NCBI GenBank assembly: GCA_011390855.1
Contig: JAABRN010000551.1
Location: forward strand, 1 to 7,042
Length of the DNA: 7,042 nucleotides
Direction: 5' to 3'
Origin: Hydrogenophaga sp.
Lineage (GTDB): Bacteria; Pseudomonadota; Gammaproteobacteria; Burkholderiales; Burkholderiaceae_C
Shown: in pieces, positions 1-6,992 of the stretch
How the letters are laid out: each line of letters starts with the position of its first letter
Position numbering within the stretch: the stretch's first letter is position 1
Notes under the pieces: generated by a model
What the model was told of the DNA's origin: nothing
The model's database searches: none
Seen by the model: the letters and a program-made list of their open reading frames with translations, nothing else
Translations under genes and position numbers: made by a program

Positions 1-520
1 GGGTGCGCAAGGCCGCTTCTGGAACTCAGCCCATACTCTCATGTGTCAGCGAAGGCCGCCTGCTGACAACCAGCGGTCTGGTTATGGCATGGCTTATCGG
101 AGCGCCAGCATCCCAGGCATAAAGCAGATGGAACACCTAAGGCACGAAGGTTGACCAGGAGCGATTTCTCGATGCCCGGAAGGCGAGTACCCTGGGGTCA
201 ATCTCCTTGTTCGATGCCAGCTGCCGAAAAATGGGTTGCAGATCGCCAAAAAGTTGCGGTTTTTGAGAGCAACTGGGATTTGAGAGGCGTACATGGGGAT
301 ACCCTCCACGACTGATGCGCGCCGGTCCGCTTCTGACTTTGGGACGCGCGCGGGGCGACAGTGAAATGGAGGATGCCGGCCGGGAGGCTCATGCATGGTC
401 CTGGTAGCGGACGCTGGATCAAACGTTCATTGCCACGGCAGAAGAAAGAAATGAAATTGACCAATAAACGCCAGCAGGCCCCCACCAACCCGAAAACAGA
501 TGCCGCGGTGAGCCATCACG
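1..520. other. Upstream region with no confident gene
   Basis: I see no convincing gene in this stretch. The frame open from position 3 to a TAA at 120–122 could be the tail of a gene entering from the left, but its roughly 39 residues show no diagnostic motif. A minus-strand frame open from about 388 down to a TAG at 137–139 lacks a usual start codon. Other short frames overlap each other on both strands, as expected of non-coding GC-rich DNA. I found no convincing sigma70 promoter: a TTGACC at 457–462 has no -10 partner at the right distance. No strong terminator hairpin, tRNA or repeat array was evident. The region probably holds the promoter of the downstream synthase gene, but I cannot place it. 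Confidence 0.5.
507..512 (+). promoter_or_regulatory. Candidate ribosome binding site for the ATG at 521
   Basis: GGTGAG ends 8 bases before the ATG at 521. Its GGTGA core can pair with the GGAGGTGA-complementary end of 16S rRNA. An in-frame TGA at 509–511 lies within this site, so 521 is the first possible ATG of the large frame. The match is moderate. A competing site, GAGAG at 910–914, lies 8 bases before an in-frame TTG at 923, so this does not settle the start. Confidence 0.3.
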
Positions 521-3500
521 ATGCAAGGTCACGCGTGTGCGCTGAAAGGCAGCGGTTTGCGAAGCCAGACTGAACCTCTCTCGCCAGCGAGCTCTGCACG
601 CTTGCCAGAGCATGCGGGTGCCTGGCGCCACAAGGTGGAATCGACCGAGAGGACTGTTGGCCCGGTCGCTTCGACGCCCGAAAGCCTCGGATGCGAACAG
701 GTTGGTAGGCTTGCTTCGCCCTTGGGGCAAGCTGTTCTCGAGTATGGCATTGAGCAGCCAAGCGACAGATTTGCAGACCAGGGATCAGGAGATGCGACCA
801 ACACACTCCGTACCAACGTCCGGGCGCTTTCTGGTGCACAGCACGCCGCCAGGCACAGACTGACGTCCCATGAGCCGACTTCCGAGCAAATGCCCTGCTC
901 TGCCCGACTGAGAGTGACCCGATTGGAGAGCGATCACGGGCTCGAGCATCTAGACGGTAACTTGCCTGCAAGAGACCCTATTACCGCTCAACCACCACTG
1001 CAGCATGTCACCGACCTCCGAGAGCTGCTGCGCTCCCGGGCGGAGGAGCTTGGTAGCAGCCCTGCCTACGTGTTTCTGGGCAACGACCTTGAGGTCAGCC
1101 AGGTGCTGAGCTATGAGGGTCTGGGTCAGGCTGCCGAAACCATTGCGCCAAAATTGCGCGAATTCACCGAGCCCGGCGACCGGGTGCTGCTGGCGTTCAA
1201 CAACGATCTGGAGGCGGTACAGCTGTTCTGGGGCTGCATCTTGGCCAGCGTGATTCCCATCCCGGCACCTGCGCCCGACACAAAAAATGCGAAAAGCAGC
1301 GCAGCGCGCCTGCAAGGGATCGCCGCCGATGCAGGCGTGACGTTGATTCTGACCCATGAGAGTCATCTCGGGACCGGTCGAGCGCAGATGCCAGGTTTGC
1401 CTTGGTACGCTCTTCAGACCTTGATGACCGCACCTCAGGCCAGCGATTCAGCCGTGTCAATGGCCGGACTTGAAGGTCGGACGGACACCGCCTACCTGCA
1501 ATACACATCCGGCTCCACGAGTGCTCCGCGAGGTGTCGAGATCACCCACGAAAACGTGCTGGCTCAGTGTCTCTCATTGATGAGCACTCTGGATACGAAA
1601 CACAAGCGGGGACTTATCTGGTTGCCTTGGTTTCACGACTACGGTCTGGTGCATGGCGTGGTTCAACCCCTCTACTCCGGTGCTACCTCCTTCTTGATGT
1701 CCACGGCGCAGTTTCTGTTGCGCCCATTGAGATGGCTTGAAGCCATCGATCAGTACCGCGTGACGCACAGCGGCGCCCCTGACTTTGCCTACGCCGCGTG
1801 CGTTCGGGCCCTTGCTCGCGCCCCTGGTTGGACTGCCAGCCTGGACTGTTGGCAGGTTGCAAGCTGTGGCGCTGAGCCAGTCCGCGCTGCAACGCTGGAA
1901 TCCTTCTCCAAGGCGTTTGCTCCACATGGCTTCAACCATGCAGCACTCGCCCCCTCTTACGGATTGGCCGAGGCGGTCCTGGCGGTCACGGTGCGCGACA
2001 CCCAAGCCCCCTTACAAACGGTAACTGCCGATGCGCAGGCCATTGAGCGACACGAGGTACAACTTGCTCTTGCTGGGACGCAAGAAACAAGAACCCTGGT
2101 GGGTTGTGGACCGGCGCTGCCAGGCTTCCAGCTTCGTATCGTCGACCCAGACAGCTCCGCGCCGTGTTTGCCTGACCGCATTGGCGAAATTTGGGTCGCT
2201 GGGCCAAGCGTCAGCAAAGGATATTGGAAACAACCCGAAGTCTCGGCCGAACACTTTGGAGCGACCGTCGCTGGCGAGGGAGCCGGGTCAGCGCAGTATC
2301 TGCGCACCGGTGATCTGGGATTCATGCACGAAGGTGAACTGTTCGTCACCGGGCGCCGCAAGGACATGATCGTGGTGGACGGACGTAACCTGTATCCGCA
2401 GGATCTGGAACAGACTGTCGAGGCGGCGCACCGGAACATCCGCTCGGGCGGGGTCATCGCCATCTCCGTAAACAGACAACTCAAGGAATCAGTGGTCGTG
2501 CTGGTCGAATGCAGCCGACGACCTTCGCGCGATGTCGTGCGACAGCTGGTCGAAACCGTGAAGAAACAGGTGGCCAGCGAGCACCGCGTGGACGTACACG
2601 ACATCGTCCCTTTGCGCGCGGGTAGCTTGCCTCGCACCTCCAGCGGCAAGCCGCAGCGCGGCGCAGCGCGCAGCCTCTACCTGCAGGGAACGCTGGAGTC
2701 CATGCGCCTGGCGACGGCGGTCTCATCGCCTCTGGCGCCATCTTCGGCGCACGATCCTGACGCCGCACTTATCGAGATACTGATTCGGTTGTGGTCCGAG
2801 GTTCTCGGGAACGAGGTGACCGAGCCCGATGCGAACTTCTTCGATCTCGGCGGCGACTCCCTCTTGGCCACGCAGCTTGTGTCGCGTGTGCGCACCAGGC
2901 TTGGCGTCGAACTGCCTATCAGCGCCCTGTTCGAAAGCCCTACGGTGCGCGGACTCGCTCGCTTGGTGCTCCACTCACAAAGGGCAGTGGCCTCTCCGGA
3001 TGTCACCCCATCAGAGGGGGCAAAAGTAGCGTCAACTCTCCGCACGGCGGGTGCCAAAGTCGTGTTGTCGTTCTCACAGGAACGCATGTGGTTCATGCAT
3101 GAACTGGCGCCTGAGAGCAGCGCCTACAACGTTCCACTGGCCATTCGGTTGCACGGCCCGCTCAACATGGCTGCCCTGCAGGCCGCATTCGCCCGTGTGG
3201 TCGAGCGACACGAAATTCTGAGAACCCGCTTCATCAAGTCGCCTGAAGGTGTCACGGGTGAGGTGGTGCAAGCACCACCAGCGGTCATCGACGAGGTACG
3301 ACTGACACAGGCCGCAAGCACCGTAGTCGATGATGCGTTGCATCACCACCTGGCGAAAGTCACCGGCATACCCTTCGAGCTGGACCAATGTCCGCTGTTC
3401 CGTGCCCAAGTAGTACGGATAGCAGACCAGGACGCGGTGCTGCTGATCGTAATGCACCACATCGTCAGCGACCAATGGTCTTTCGCTGAACTGGGCCGGG

Positions 3501-6500
3501 AACTGTCCGCTCACTACAGCGCCATTCGCTCCGGCGCCGATGACCCTCTGCCCAGTACCCACCTTCAGTATGCGGACTACGCAAACTGGCAACGCATCTG
3601 GTTCGAGGGCGAGCGGCGAGCTCAAGAATTGGCCTATTGGTCGCGTCAGCTGGATGGCCTTGAGCCGCTGCCGCTGAATGAGGACTTCCCTCGACCGCGG
3701 ACACAGAGCTTTCGAGGCGCCTCGGTTCGACTTCCCCTGTCGCCCGACGACATTGTGGCCCTGCGCCAGCTAGGCGCAGCCCATGGCGCCAGCCTGTCGA
3801 TGGTGCTGATTGCCGCGCTCAACGTGATGCTTAATCGCCACACCGGCAAGACGGACATCGCCATCGGCGTGCCCATCGCCAACCGCCATCACCTCGCCTC
3901 AGAAAACCTCATCGGCACCTTCGTGAACACCCTGGTGTTCCGAACCGACCTGAGCGGCGATCCAGATTTCCGCACGGTACTCTCGCGGGTTCGTGAAGTC
4001 TCCCTGGAGGCCTTCGCACATCAAGACATGCCGTTCGAACTGCTGGTCCGAGAGCTGGCCTGCAAGCCTGATGCAGGCCGGCAACCCTTGTTCAACGTGA
4101 TGTTCAACATGGTGAACTCCCAGGCTCGCGACTGCCACTTTGAGGGACTGGCGTGGTCGAGGTTCGATTTTGATCGGGCATCAACCCAGTTCGATCTCAC
4201 GGTGGTCGCTGACATGCTTTACGACCACTCCCTCGTGATCGAGTATGCGACTGACCTGTTCTCACGCGAGACCGTACAGCGCATGGGGGAACACCTTCAG
4301 CGCATCCTGCGCGCAGCCATTGGCGCACCTGGCAGCCGCCTATCCAAGCTCCCAATGCTGGGCGAGGCCGAGAGAGCCTGCCTGCAGAGCTGGTCGCTGG
4401 GCCCGGCCGAAGCTCCCGTGGCCCGGTCGGTGGTCGAGTGGGTTTCAAACGGTGCCCGTAAATCAGCGGCGCATGTTGCACTGGTCTTTGGCACCGAGCA
4501 ACTGACGCATGAGGAACTTGACAAGGCATCGAACCGGCTGGCGAGGTTGCTGCGCCAGCGCAATATCGGACGCGGAAGTCGCGTTGGCCTGTGCCTGCCC
4601 CGTGGCCACGATCTTGTCATCGCCCTGTTGGCCATCCTGAAATCCGGTGCGGCCTACGTGCCGCTGGACCCCAGCTACCCGAGTCAACGGCTAAAACACC
4701 AGATCGACGATGCTGATCTGGCACTCATCGTCACCCAGAGCTCGGTGGCGCCTGCGCGAGAGCAGCCGCCCAGTCTGCTGCTGGATCTGGACAGCACACT
4801 GGTTGCGGCCACACCAACCGATGCGCTTGACGTCGATGCCCATCGCGATGCCAGGCCCGAGGATCCGGCTTACGTGATCTACACCTCCGGATCCACAGGA
4901 CACCCCAAAGGGGTTGTCGTACCGCACAGAGCCGTGGTCAACCTGCTGGCCAGCATGGCGCGCACGCCCGGCTTCACTTCACACGACCGCCTTCTTGCCG
5001 TGACCACACCGAGCTTCGACATATCGGTACTGGAACTCTTGTTGCCGCTCGGTATGGGTGGCACGGTGGTGGTTGCCAGCGAAGCACAAGCCACCGACGG
5101 TCGGGCTCTGGCTGAGATCATGGTCAGGGAAGAGATCACGGTGCTGCAGGCCACGCCATCGCGCTGGCATCTGCTGATCGATTCAGGATGGACCGGAAAC
5201 CCTCGACTCAAGGCGCTGGTGGGCGGGGAGCCCCTGACGCCGAGTCTGGCCTCGCAACTGCTGCTCCTTGGTGGTGAGGTATGGAACATGTACGGCCCCA
5301 CCGAGACCACGGTGTGGTCGAGTTGCTGGCGGGTGACGGCGAACAACACGCGCGCCATTTCCTTGGGCTGCCCCATTGCGAACACCTCGATCCAGGTGCT
5401 TGACGAGCATCTCCAGCCTTGTCCGATCGGCGTTCCAGGCGAAATCTACATCGGCGGCACTGGCGTGACCCTGGGCTACCACAAGCGCCAGGAACTGACC
5501 TCACAGCGCTTCATTGAACAGCCTGACGCGCAGGTGCGCGAAAACACGCGCATCTACCGCACCGGCGACCGCGCACGCTGGCGACATGACGGCTCGCTGG
5601 AACACGGCGGCCGGCTGGATGACCAGATCAAATTGCGGGGATTCCGCGTGGAGCTAGGCGAGATTGAAACCCACCTACTCAGCCACCCAGGCGTTGCGCG
5701 CGCTGCAGTGATGCTCCGCGAGGACTCGCAAGGTCCGGCGAGGTTGGTTGGCTATCTGGTGCCCAACGGGCCCATGCCTTCAGACGAGCACCTGCGCCAG
5801 CACTTGCGCCAATGGTTGCCCGACCACATGGTACCCAGTCTTTTCGTCGAATTGGCCACCATGCCCGTACTGCCCAACGGCAAGACGAATCGCCAGGCAC
5901 TGCCCATTCCGCCGATCAGGTCCCTTGAGACCAGCGCTGCGGCGGTCGTGCCCCGCAATGCCATCGAAGCAGCGATATGGCGGGCCTGGCAAGAAACACT
6001 GCAACTCGATACGTTCGGTATTCACGACAATTTCTTCGATATTGGCGGGCACTCGATACTGGCCGTGGGCGTGGTCAATCGCATCGAGACGGCGCTGGAG
6101 CGCCCCTGTGCGCTGGGTTTGCTGTTTGAACACCCGACAGTGGCTGAAATGGCCGCAGCGCTCACACAGACGCAGCCGGTCCCCACCTCGGACGTCCAGG
6201 TAGCTGTGCTCCAGCCCCGTGGCACCGGACCTGGCCTGTTTCTTCTGGCCGGCGCAGAAATGTACCGCCCTCTGGCACAACGGTTGGACCAGCAGATGCC
6301 GGTGTACGGCCTGTTCTCGCAAACCGAGATCGACCTGTTGCAATGGCCCGCTGACAGTGCACCTCCCCCGGTGTCGATCGAAACGCTTGCCCTGGAGTAC
6401 ATCGCCCTGATTCGCACCATTCAGCCCCATGGCCCCTACTTTCTCGGTGGCTTCTCAATCGGCGGAGCGCTGGCCTATGAGGTGGCGCAGCAGCTGCGGC

Positions 6501-6979
6501 AAGCTGGCGAAGATATCGGGCTGATCGTCCTGCTCGACTCGATGTTGCCCGGGCGCGGCTTCAAGCATCTGCTGGCAGGATTGAGCAGACGATGGCGCCA
6601 GCTCCGACGGGATGGCCTGAATCACCTTCTTCACATCTATCGCGTCTATCGGCATCAGTCCGCGCGTCGGCATGAGCCTGGGAGCCGGCGAATTCAAGTC
6701 TATTCCCAGGCGATTCGCGCATACGATGCCGTGCCGAGCAAAGTGCCCGTGGTGTTCCTGCAGGCTGGCGATGACCCATCTACCGCGCAGGCCTATGGCT
6801 GGAGCTCACTTCTGTCAGACCTGACCGTAGAGCGCACCCCAGGCAAGCACATGGACATCATGGACACACCCAACGTCGACGTGCTGGCGGCCCACGTCCG
6901 CAAGCATGTCGCGGCAGCATACGCAGTGTACGTTCGTGCGCCCCACCTGACGCTGACACAGTCACCCAACAGCCAATAA
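521..6979 (+). CDS. Single-module NRPS: FAAL–PCP–C–A(Gly)–PCP–TE
   Basis: This is a multidomain nonribosomal peptide synthetase that should join a fatty acid to one amino acid, probably glycine, in the cytoplasm. Domains by residue are FAAL 163–725, PCP1 745–816, C 848–1278, A 1304–1795, PCP2 1814–1881 and TE 1896–2135. Key residues are intact: FAAL K710, carrier serines S780 and S1845, condensation H980/D984, adenylation K1788, and TE S1979/D2006/H2110. Both carrier serines need a 4'-phosphopantetheinyl transferase, which is not in this window. The start is uncertain. ATG 521 follows an in-frame stop and a GGTGAG site, but residues 1–162 match no domain I know, and FAALs normally begin near residue 150 here. 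AGA/AGG codons also cluster in this stretch. Alternative starts are ATG 890, GTG 914, TTG 923 and TTG 962. The terminal TE suggests a stand-alone enzyme. I do not recognise a named pathway. Confidence 0.95.
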   Translation: MQGHACALKGSGLRSQTEPLSPASSARLPEHAGAWRHKVESTERTVGPVASTPESLGCEQVGRLASPLGQAVLEYGIEQPSDRFADQGSGDATNTLRTNVRALSGAQHAARHRLTSHEPTSEQMPCSARLRVTRLESDHGLEHLDGNLPARDPITAQPPLQHVTDLRELLRSRAEELGSSPAYVFLGNDLEVSQVLSYEGLGQAAETIAPKLREFTEPGDRVLLAFNNDLEAVQLFWGCILASVIPIPAPAPDTKNAKSSAARLQGIAADAGVTLILTHESHLGTGRAQMPGLPWYALQTLMTAPQASDSAVSMAGLEGRTDTAYLQYTSGSTSAPRGVEITHENVLAQCLSLMSTLDTKHKRGLIWLPWFHDYGLVHGVVQPLYSGATSFLMSTAQFLLRPLRWLEAIDQYRVTHSGAPDFAYAACVRALARAPGWTASLDCWQVASCGAEPVRAATLESFSKAFAPHGFNHAALAPSYGLAEAVLAVTVRDTQAPLQTVTADAQAIERHEVQLALAGTQETRTLVGCGPALPGFQLRIVDPDSSAPCLPDRIGEIWVAGPSVSKGYWKQPEVSAEHFGATVAGEGAGSAQYLRTGDLGFMHEGELFVTGRRKDMIVVDGRNLYPQDLEQTVEAAHRNIRSGGVIAISVNRQLKESVVVLVECSRRPSRDVVRQLVETVKKQVASEHRVDVHDIVPLRAGSLPRTSSGKPQRGAARSLYLQGTLESMRLATAVSSPLAPSSAHDPDAALIEILIRLWSEVLGNEVTEPDANFFDLGGDSLLATQLVSRVRTRLGVELPISALFESPTVRGLARLVLHSQRAVASPDVTPSEGAKVASTLRTAGAKVVLSFSQERMWFMHELAPESSAYNVPLAIRLHGPLNMAALQAAFARVVERHEILRTRFIKSPEGVTGEVVQAPPAVIDEVRLTQAASTVVDDALHHHLAKVTGIPFELDQCPLFRAQVVRIADQDAVLLIVMHHIVSDQWSFAELGRELSAHYSAIRSGADDPLPSTHLQYADYANWQRIWFEGERRAQELAYWSRQLDGLEPLPLNEDFPRPRTQSFRGASVRLPLSPDDIVALRQLGAAHGASLSMVLIAALNVMLNRHTGKTDIAIGVPIANRHHLASENLIGTFVNTLVFRTDLSGDPDFRTVLSRVREVSLEAFAHQDMPFELLVRELACKPDAGRQPLFNVMFNMVNSQARDCHFEGLAWSRFDFDRASTQFDLTVVADMLYDHSLVIEYATDLFSRETVQRMGEHLQRILRAAIGAPGSRLSKLPMLGEAERACLQSWSLGPAEAPVARSVVEWVSNGARKSAAHVALVFGTEQLTHEELDKASNRLARLLRQRNIGRGSRVGLCLPRGHDLVIALLAILKSGAAYVPLDPSYPSQRLKHQIDDADLALIVTQSSVAPAREQPPSLLLDLDSTLVAATPTDALDVDAHRDARPEDPAYVIYTSGSTGHPKGVVVPHRAVVNLLASMARTPGFTSHDRLLAVTTPSFDISVLELLLPLGMGGTVVVASEAQATDGRALAEIMVREEITVLQATPSRWHLLIDSGWTGNPRLKALVGGEPLTPSLASQLLLLGGEVWNMYGPTETTVWSSCWRVTANNTRAISLGCPIANTSIQVLDEHLQPCPIGVPGEIYIGGTGVTLGYHKRQELTSQRFIEQPDAQVRENTRIYRTGDRARWRHDGSLEHGGRLDDQIKLRGFRVELGEIETHLLSHPGVARAAVMLREDSQGPARLVGYLVPNGPMPSDEHLRQHLRQWLPDHMVPSLFVELATMPVLPNGKTNRQALPIPPIRSLETSAAAVVPRNAIEAAIWRAWQETLQLDTFGIHDNFFDIGGHSILAVGVVNRIETALERPCALGLLFEHPTVAEMAAALTQTQPVPTSDVQVAVLQPRGTGPGLFLLAGAEMYRPLAQRLDQQMPVYGLFSQTEIDLLQWPADSAPPPVSIETLALEYIALIRTIQPHGPYFLGGFSIGGALAYEVAQQLRQAGEDIGLIVLLDSMLPGRGFKHLLAGLSRRWRQLRRDGLNHLLHIYRVYRHQSARRHEPGSRRIQVYSQAIRAYDAVPSKVPVVFLQAGDDPSTAQAYGWSSLLSDLTVERTPGKHMDIMDTPNVDVLAAHVRKHVAAAYAVYVRAPHLTLTQSPNSQ
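1007..2695 (+). other. FAAL domain (fatty acyl-AMP ligase), loading
   Basis: Residues 163–725 activate a free fatty acid with ATP and should transfer it to the phosphopantetheine of PCP1. The phosphate-binding loop YTSGSTSAPRG is at 328–338. FAAL hallmarks follow: WFHDYGL around H372–D373, HSGAPDFAY at 416–424, and SCGAEPVR at 448–455, where FAALs usually have NGAEPVR. Then come YGLAE at 480–484, YLRTGD at 593–598, GRRKD at 611–615 and YPQDLE at 625–630. SSGKPQR contains the C-terminal catalytic lysine K710. The GAPDFAY, GAEPVR and YPQDLE motifs separate FAALs from acyl-CoA ligases and from amino-acid A domains. Chain length cannot be read from the sequence. Confidence 0.93.
2753..2968 (+). 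other. Carrier protein domain 1 (acyl carrier)
   Basis: Residues 745–816 form a phosphopantetheine-binding domain. The attachment motif FFDLGGDSL has its modified serine at S780. A typical helix follows, ending in ALFESPTVRGLARLV. It lies directly after the FAAL and before the C domain, so it should hold the fatty acyl thioester that the C domain uses as donor. Confidence 0.93.
3062..4354 (+). other. Condensation domain (N-acylating)
   Basis: Residues 848–1278 should form the amide between the fatty acyl group on PCP1 and the aminoacyl group on PCP2. Core motifs occur in order: SFSQERMWFM at 850–859, RHEILRTRF at 896–904, HHIVSDQ at 979–985, YADYANWQR at 1017–1025, IGTFVNTLVFR at 1131–1141, HQDMPFE at 1167–1173 and RQPLFNVMFNM at 1187–1197. 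The catalytic histidine is H980 and the structural aspartate is D984. The residue after the aspartate is Q985, where glycine is usual. By position it should act as a lipo-initiating (starter) domain. Motifs alone do not let me separate the starter class from the LCL class. Confidence 0.93.
4430..5905 (+). other. Adenylation domain, predicted glycine-specific
   Basis: Residues 1304–1795 activate an amino acid as aminoacyl-AMP and load it on PCP2. Motifs are LKSGAAYVPLDPSYP at 1373–1387, YTSGSTGHPKG at 1454–1464, FDISVLE at 1499–1505, YGPTETT at 1591–1597, YRTGD at 1679–1683, GRLDDQIKLRGFRVE at 1697–1711 and LPNGKTNR with K1788. Aligned by hand to GrsA, the specificity residues are D1500, I1501, L1504, Q1543, L1566, G1568, M1590, V1598, W1599 and K1788. 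From memory the classic glycine code is DILQLGLIWK, which differs only by L to M and I to V. Glycine is therefore the best prediction. Confidence 0.92.
5960..6163 (+). other. Carrier protein domain 2 (peptidyl carrier)
   Basis: Residues 1814–1881 form the second phosphopantetheine-binding domain. The motif FFDIGGHSI has its modified serine at S1845, and LLFEHPTVAEMAAAL closes the domain. It sits between the A domain and the TE, so it should carry the glycyl thioester and then the acylglycyl thioester for release. It has GGHS where PCP1 has GGDS. Confidence 0.93.
6206..6925 (+). other. Type I thioesterase domain (chain release)
   Basis: Residues 1896–2135 form an alpha/beta-hydrolase that takes the product from PCP2. 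The nucleophile elbow GFSIGG at 1977–1982 holds S1979. D2006 lies in VLLDS, and H2110 lies in PGKHMDI, completing the triad. IQPHGPYFLGG just before the elbow is typical of NRPS thioesterases. The first strand and loop, LFLLAGAEMYRPLA at 1906–1919, look shorter than the usual glycine-rich loop of the family. A residual tail of about 17 residues follows the domain. Hydrolysis to a free acid is the simplest outcome, since glycine offers no side chain for cyclisation. Confidence 0.92.
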
Positions 6980-6992
6980 CCGTCTGCTTCAC

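Noticed and set aside
3..122. Plus-strand frame at the left edge that could be the tail of an incoming gene, with a faint resemblance to DJ-1/PfpI-like segments
   Set aside because: There are only about 39 residues and the resemblance is loose, without the catalytic cysteine motif. It is not enough to call a gene or a pseudogene.
137..388. Minus-strand open frame of about 83 codons whose last third looks protein-like
   Set aside because: It has no usual start codon, shows no family motif, and its upstream half is arginine- and proline-rich as expected of random GC-rich DNA. It could be a gene remnant, but I cannot support that.
457..462. TTGACC as a -35 promoter element
   Set aside because: No AT-rich -10 element occurs 16–18 bases downstream, where the sequence is cytosine-rich.
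94..488. Two overlapping minus-strand ATG frames of about 100 codons
   Set aside because: They overlap each other in different phases, have biased Arg/Pro/Ser/Cys composition and show no motifs. They are most likely chance open frames.
1957..2649. Minus-strand frame of 230 codons inside the FAAL region
   Set aside because: It lies wholly opposite a strongly conserved domain and is rich in Arg, Ser, Thr and Cys. It is a shadow of the plus-strand coding pattern.
1502..4912. The two YTSGST loops as a possible duplicated A domain
   Set aside because: The first lies in a FAAL with GAPDFAY and YPQDLE motifs and the second in an amino-acid A domain. They are related superfamily members, not a recent duplication.
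5780..6430. Minus-strand frame of 216 codons opposite the A–PCP–TE junction
   Set aside because: It is a mirror of the coding strand in GC-rich DNA, with no family motif, and the plus strand is fully accounted for by conserved domains.
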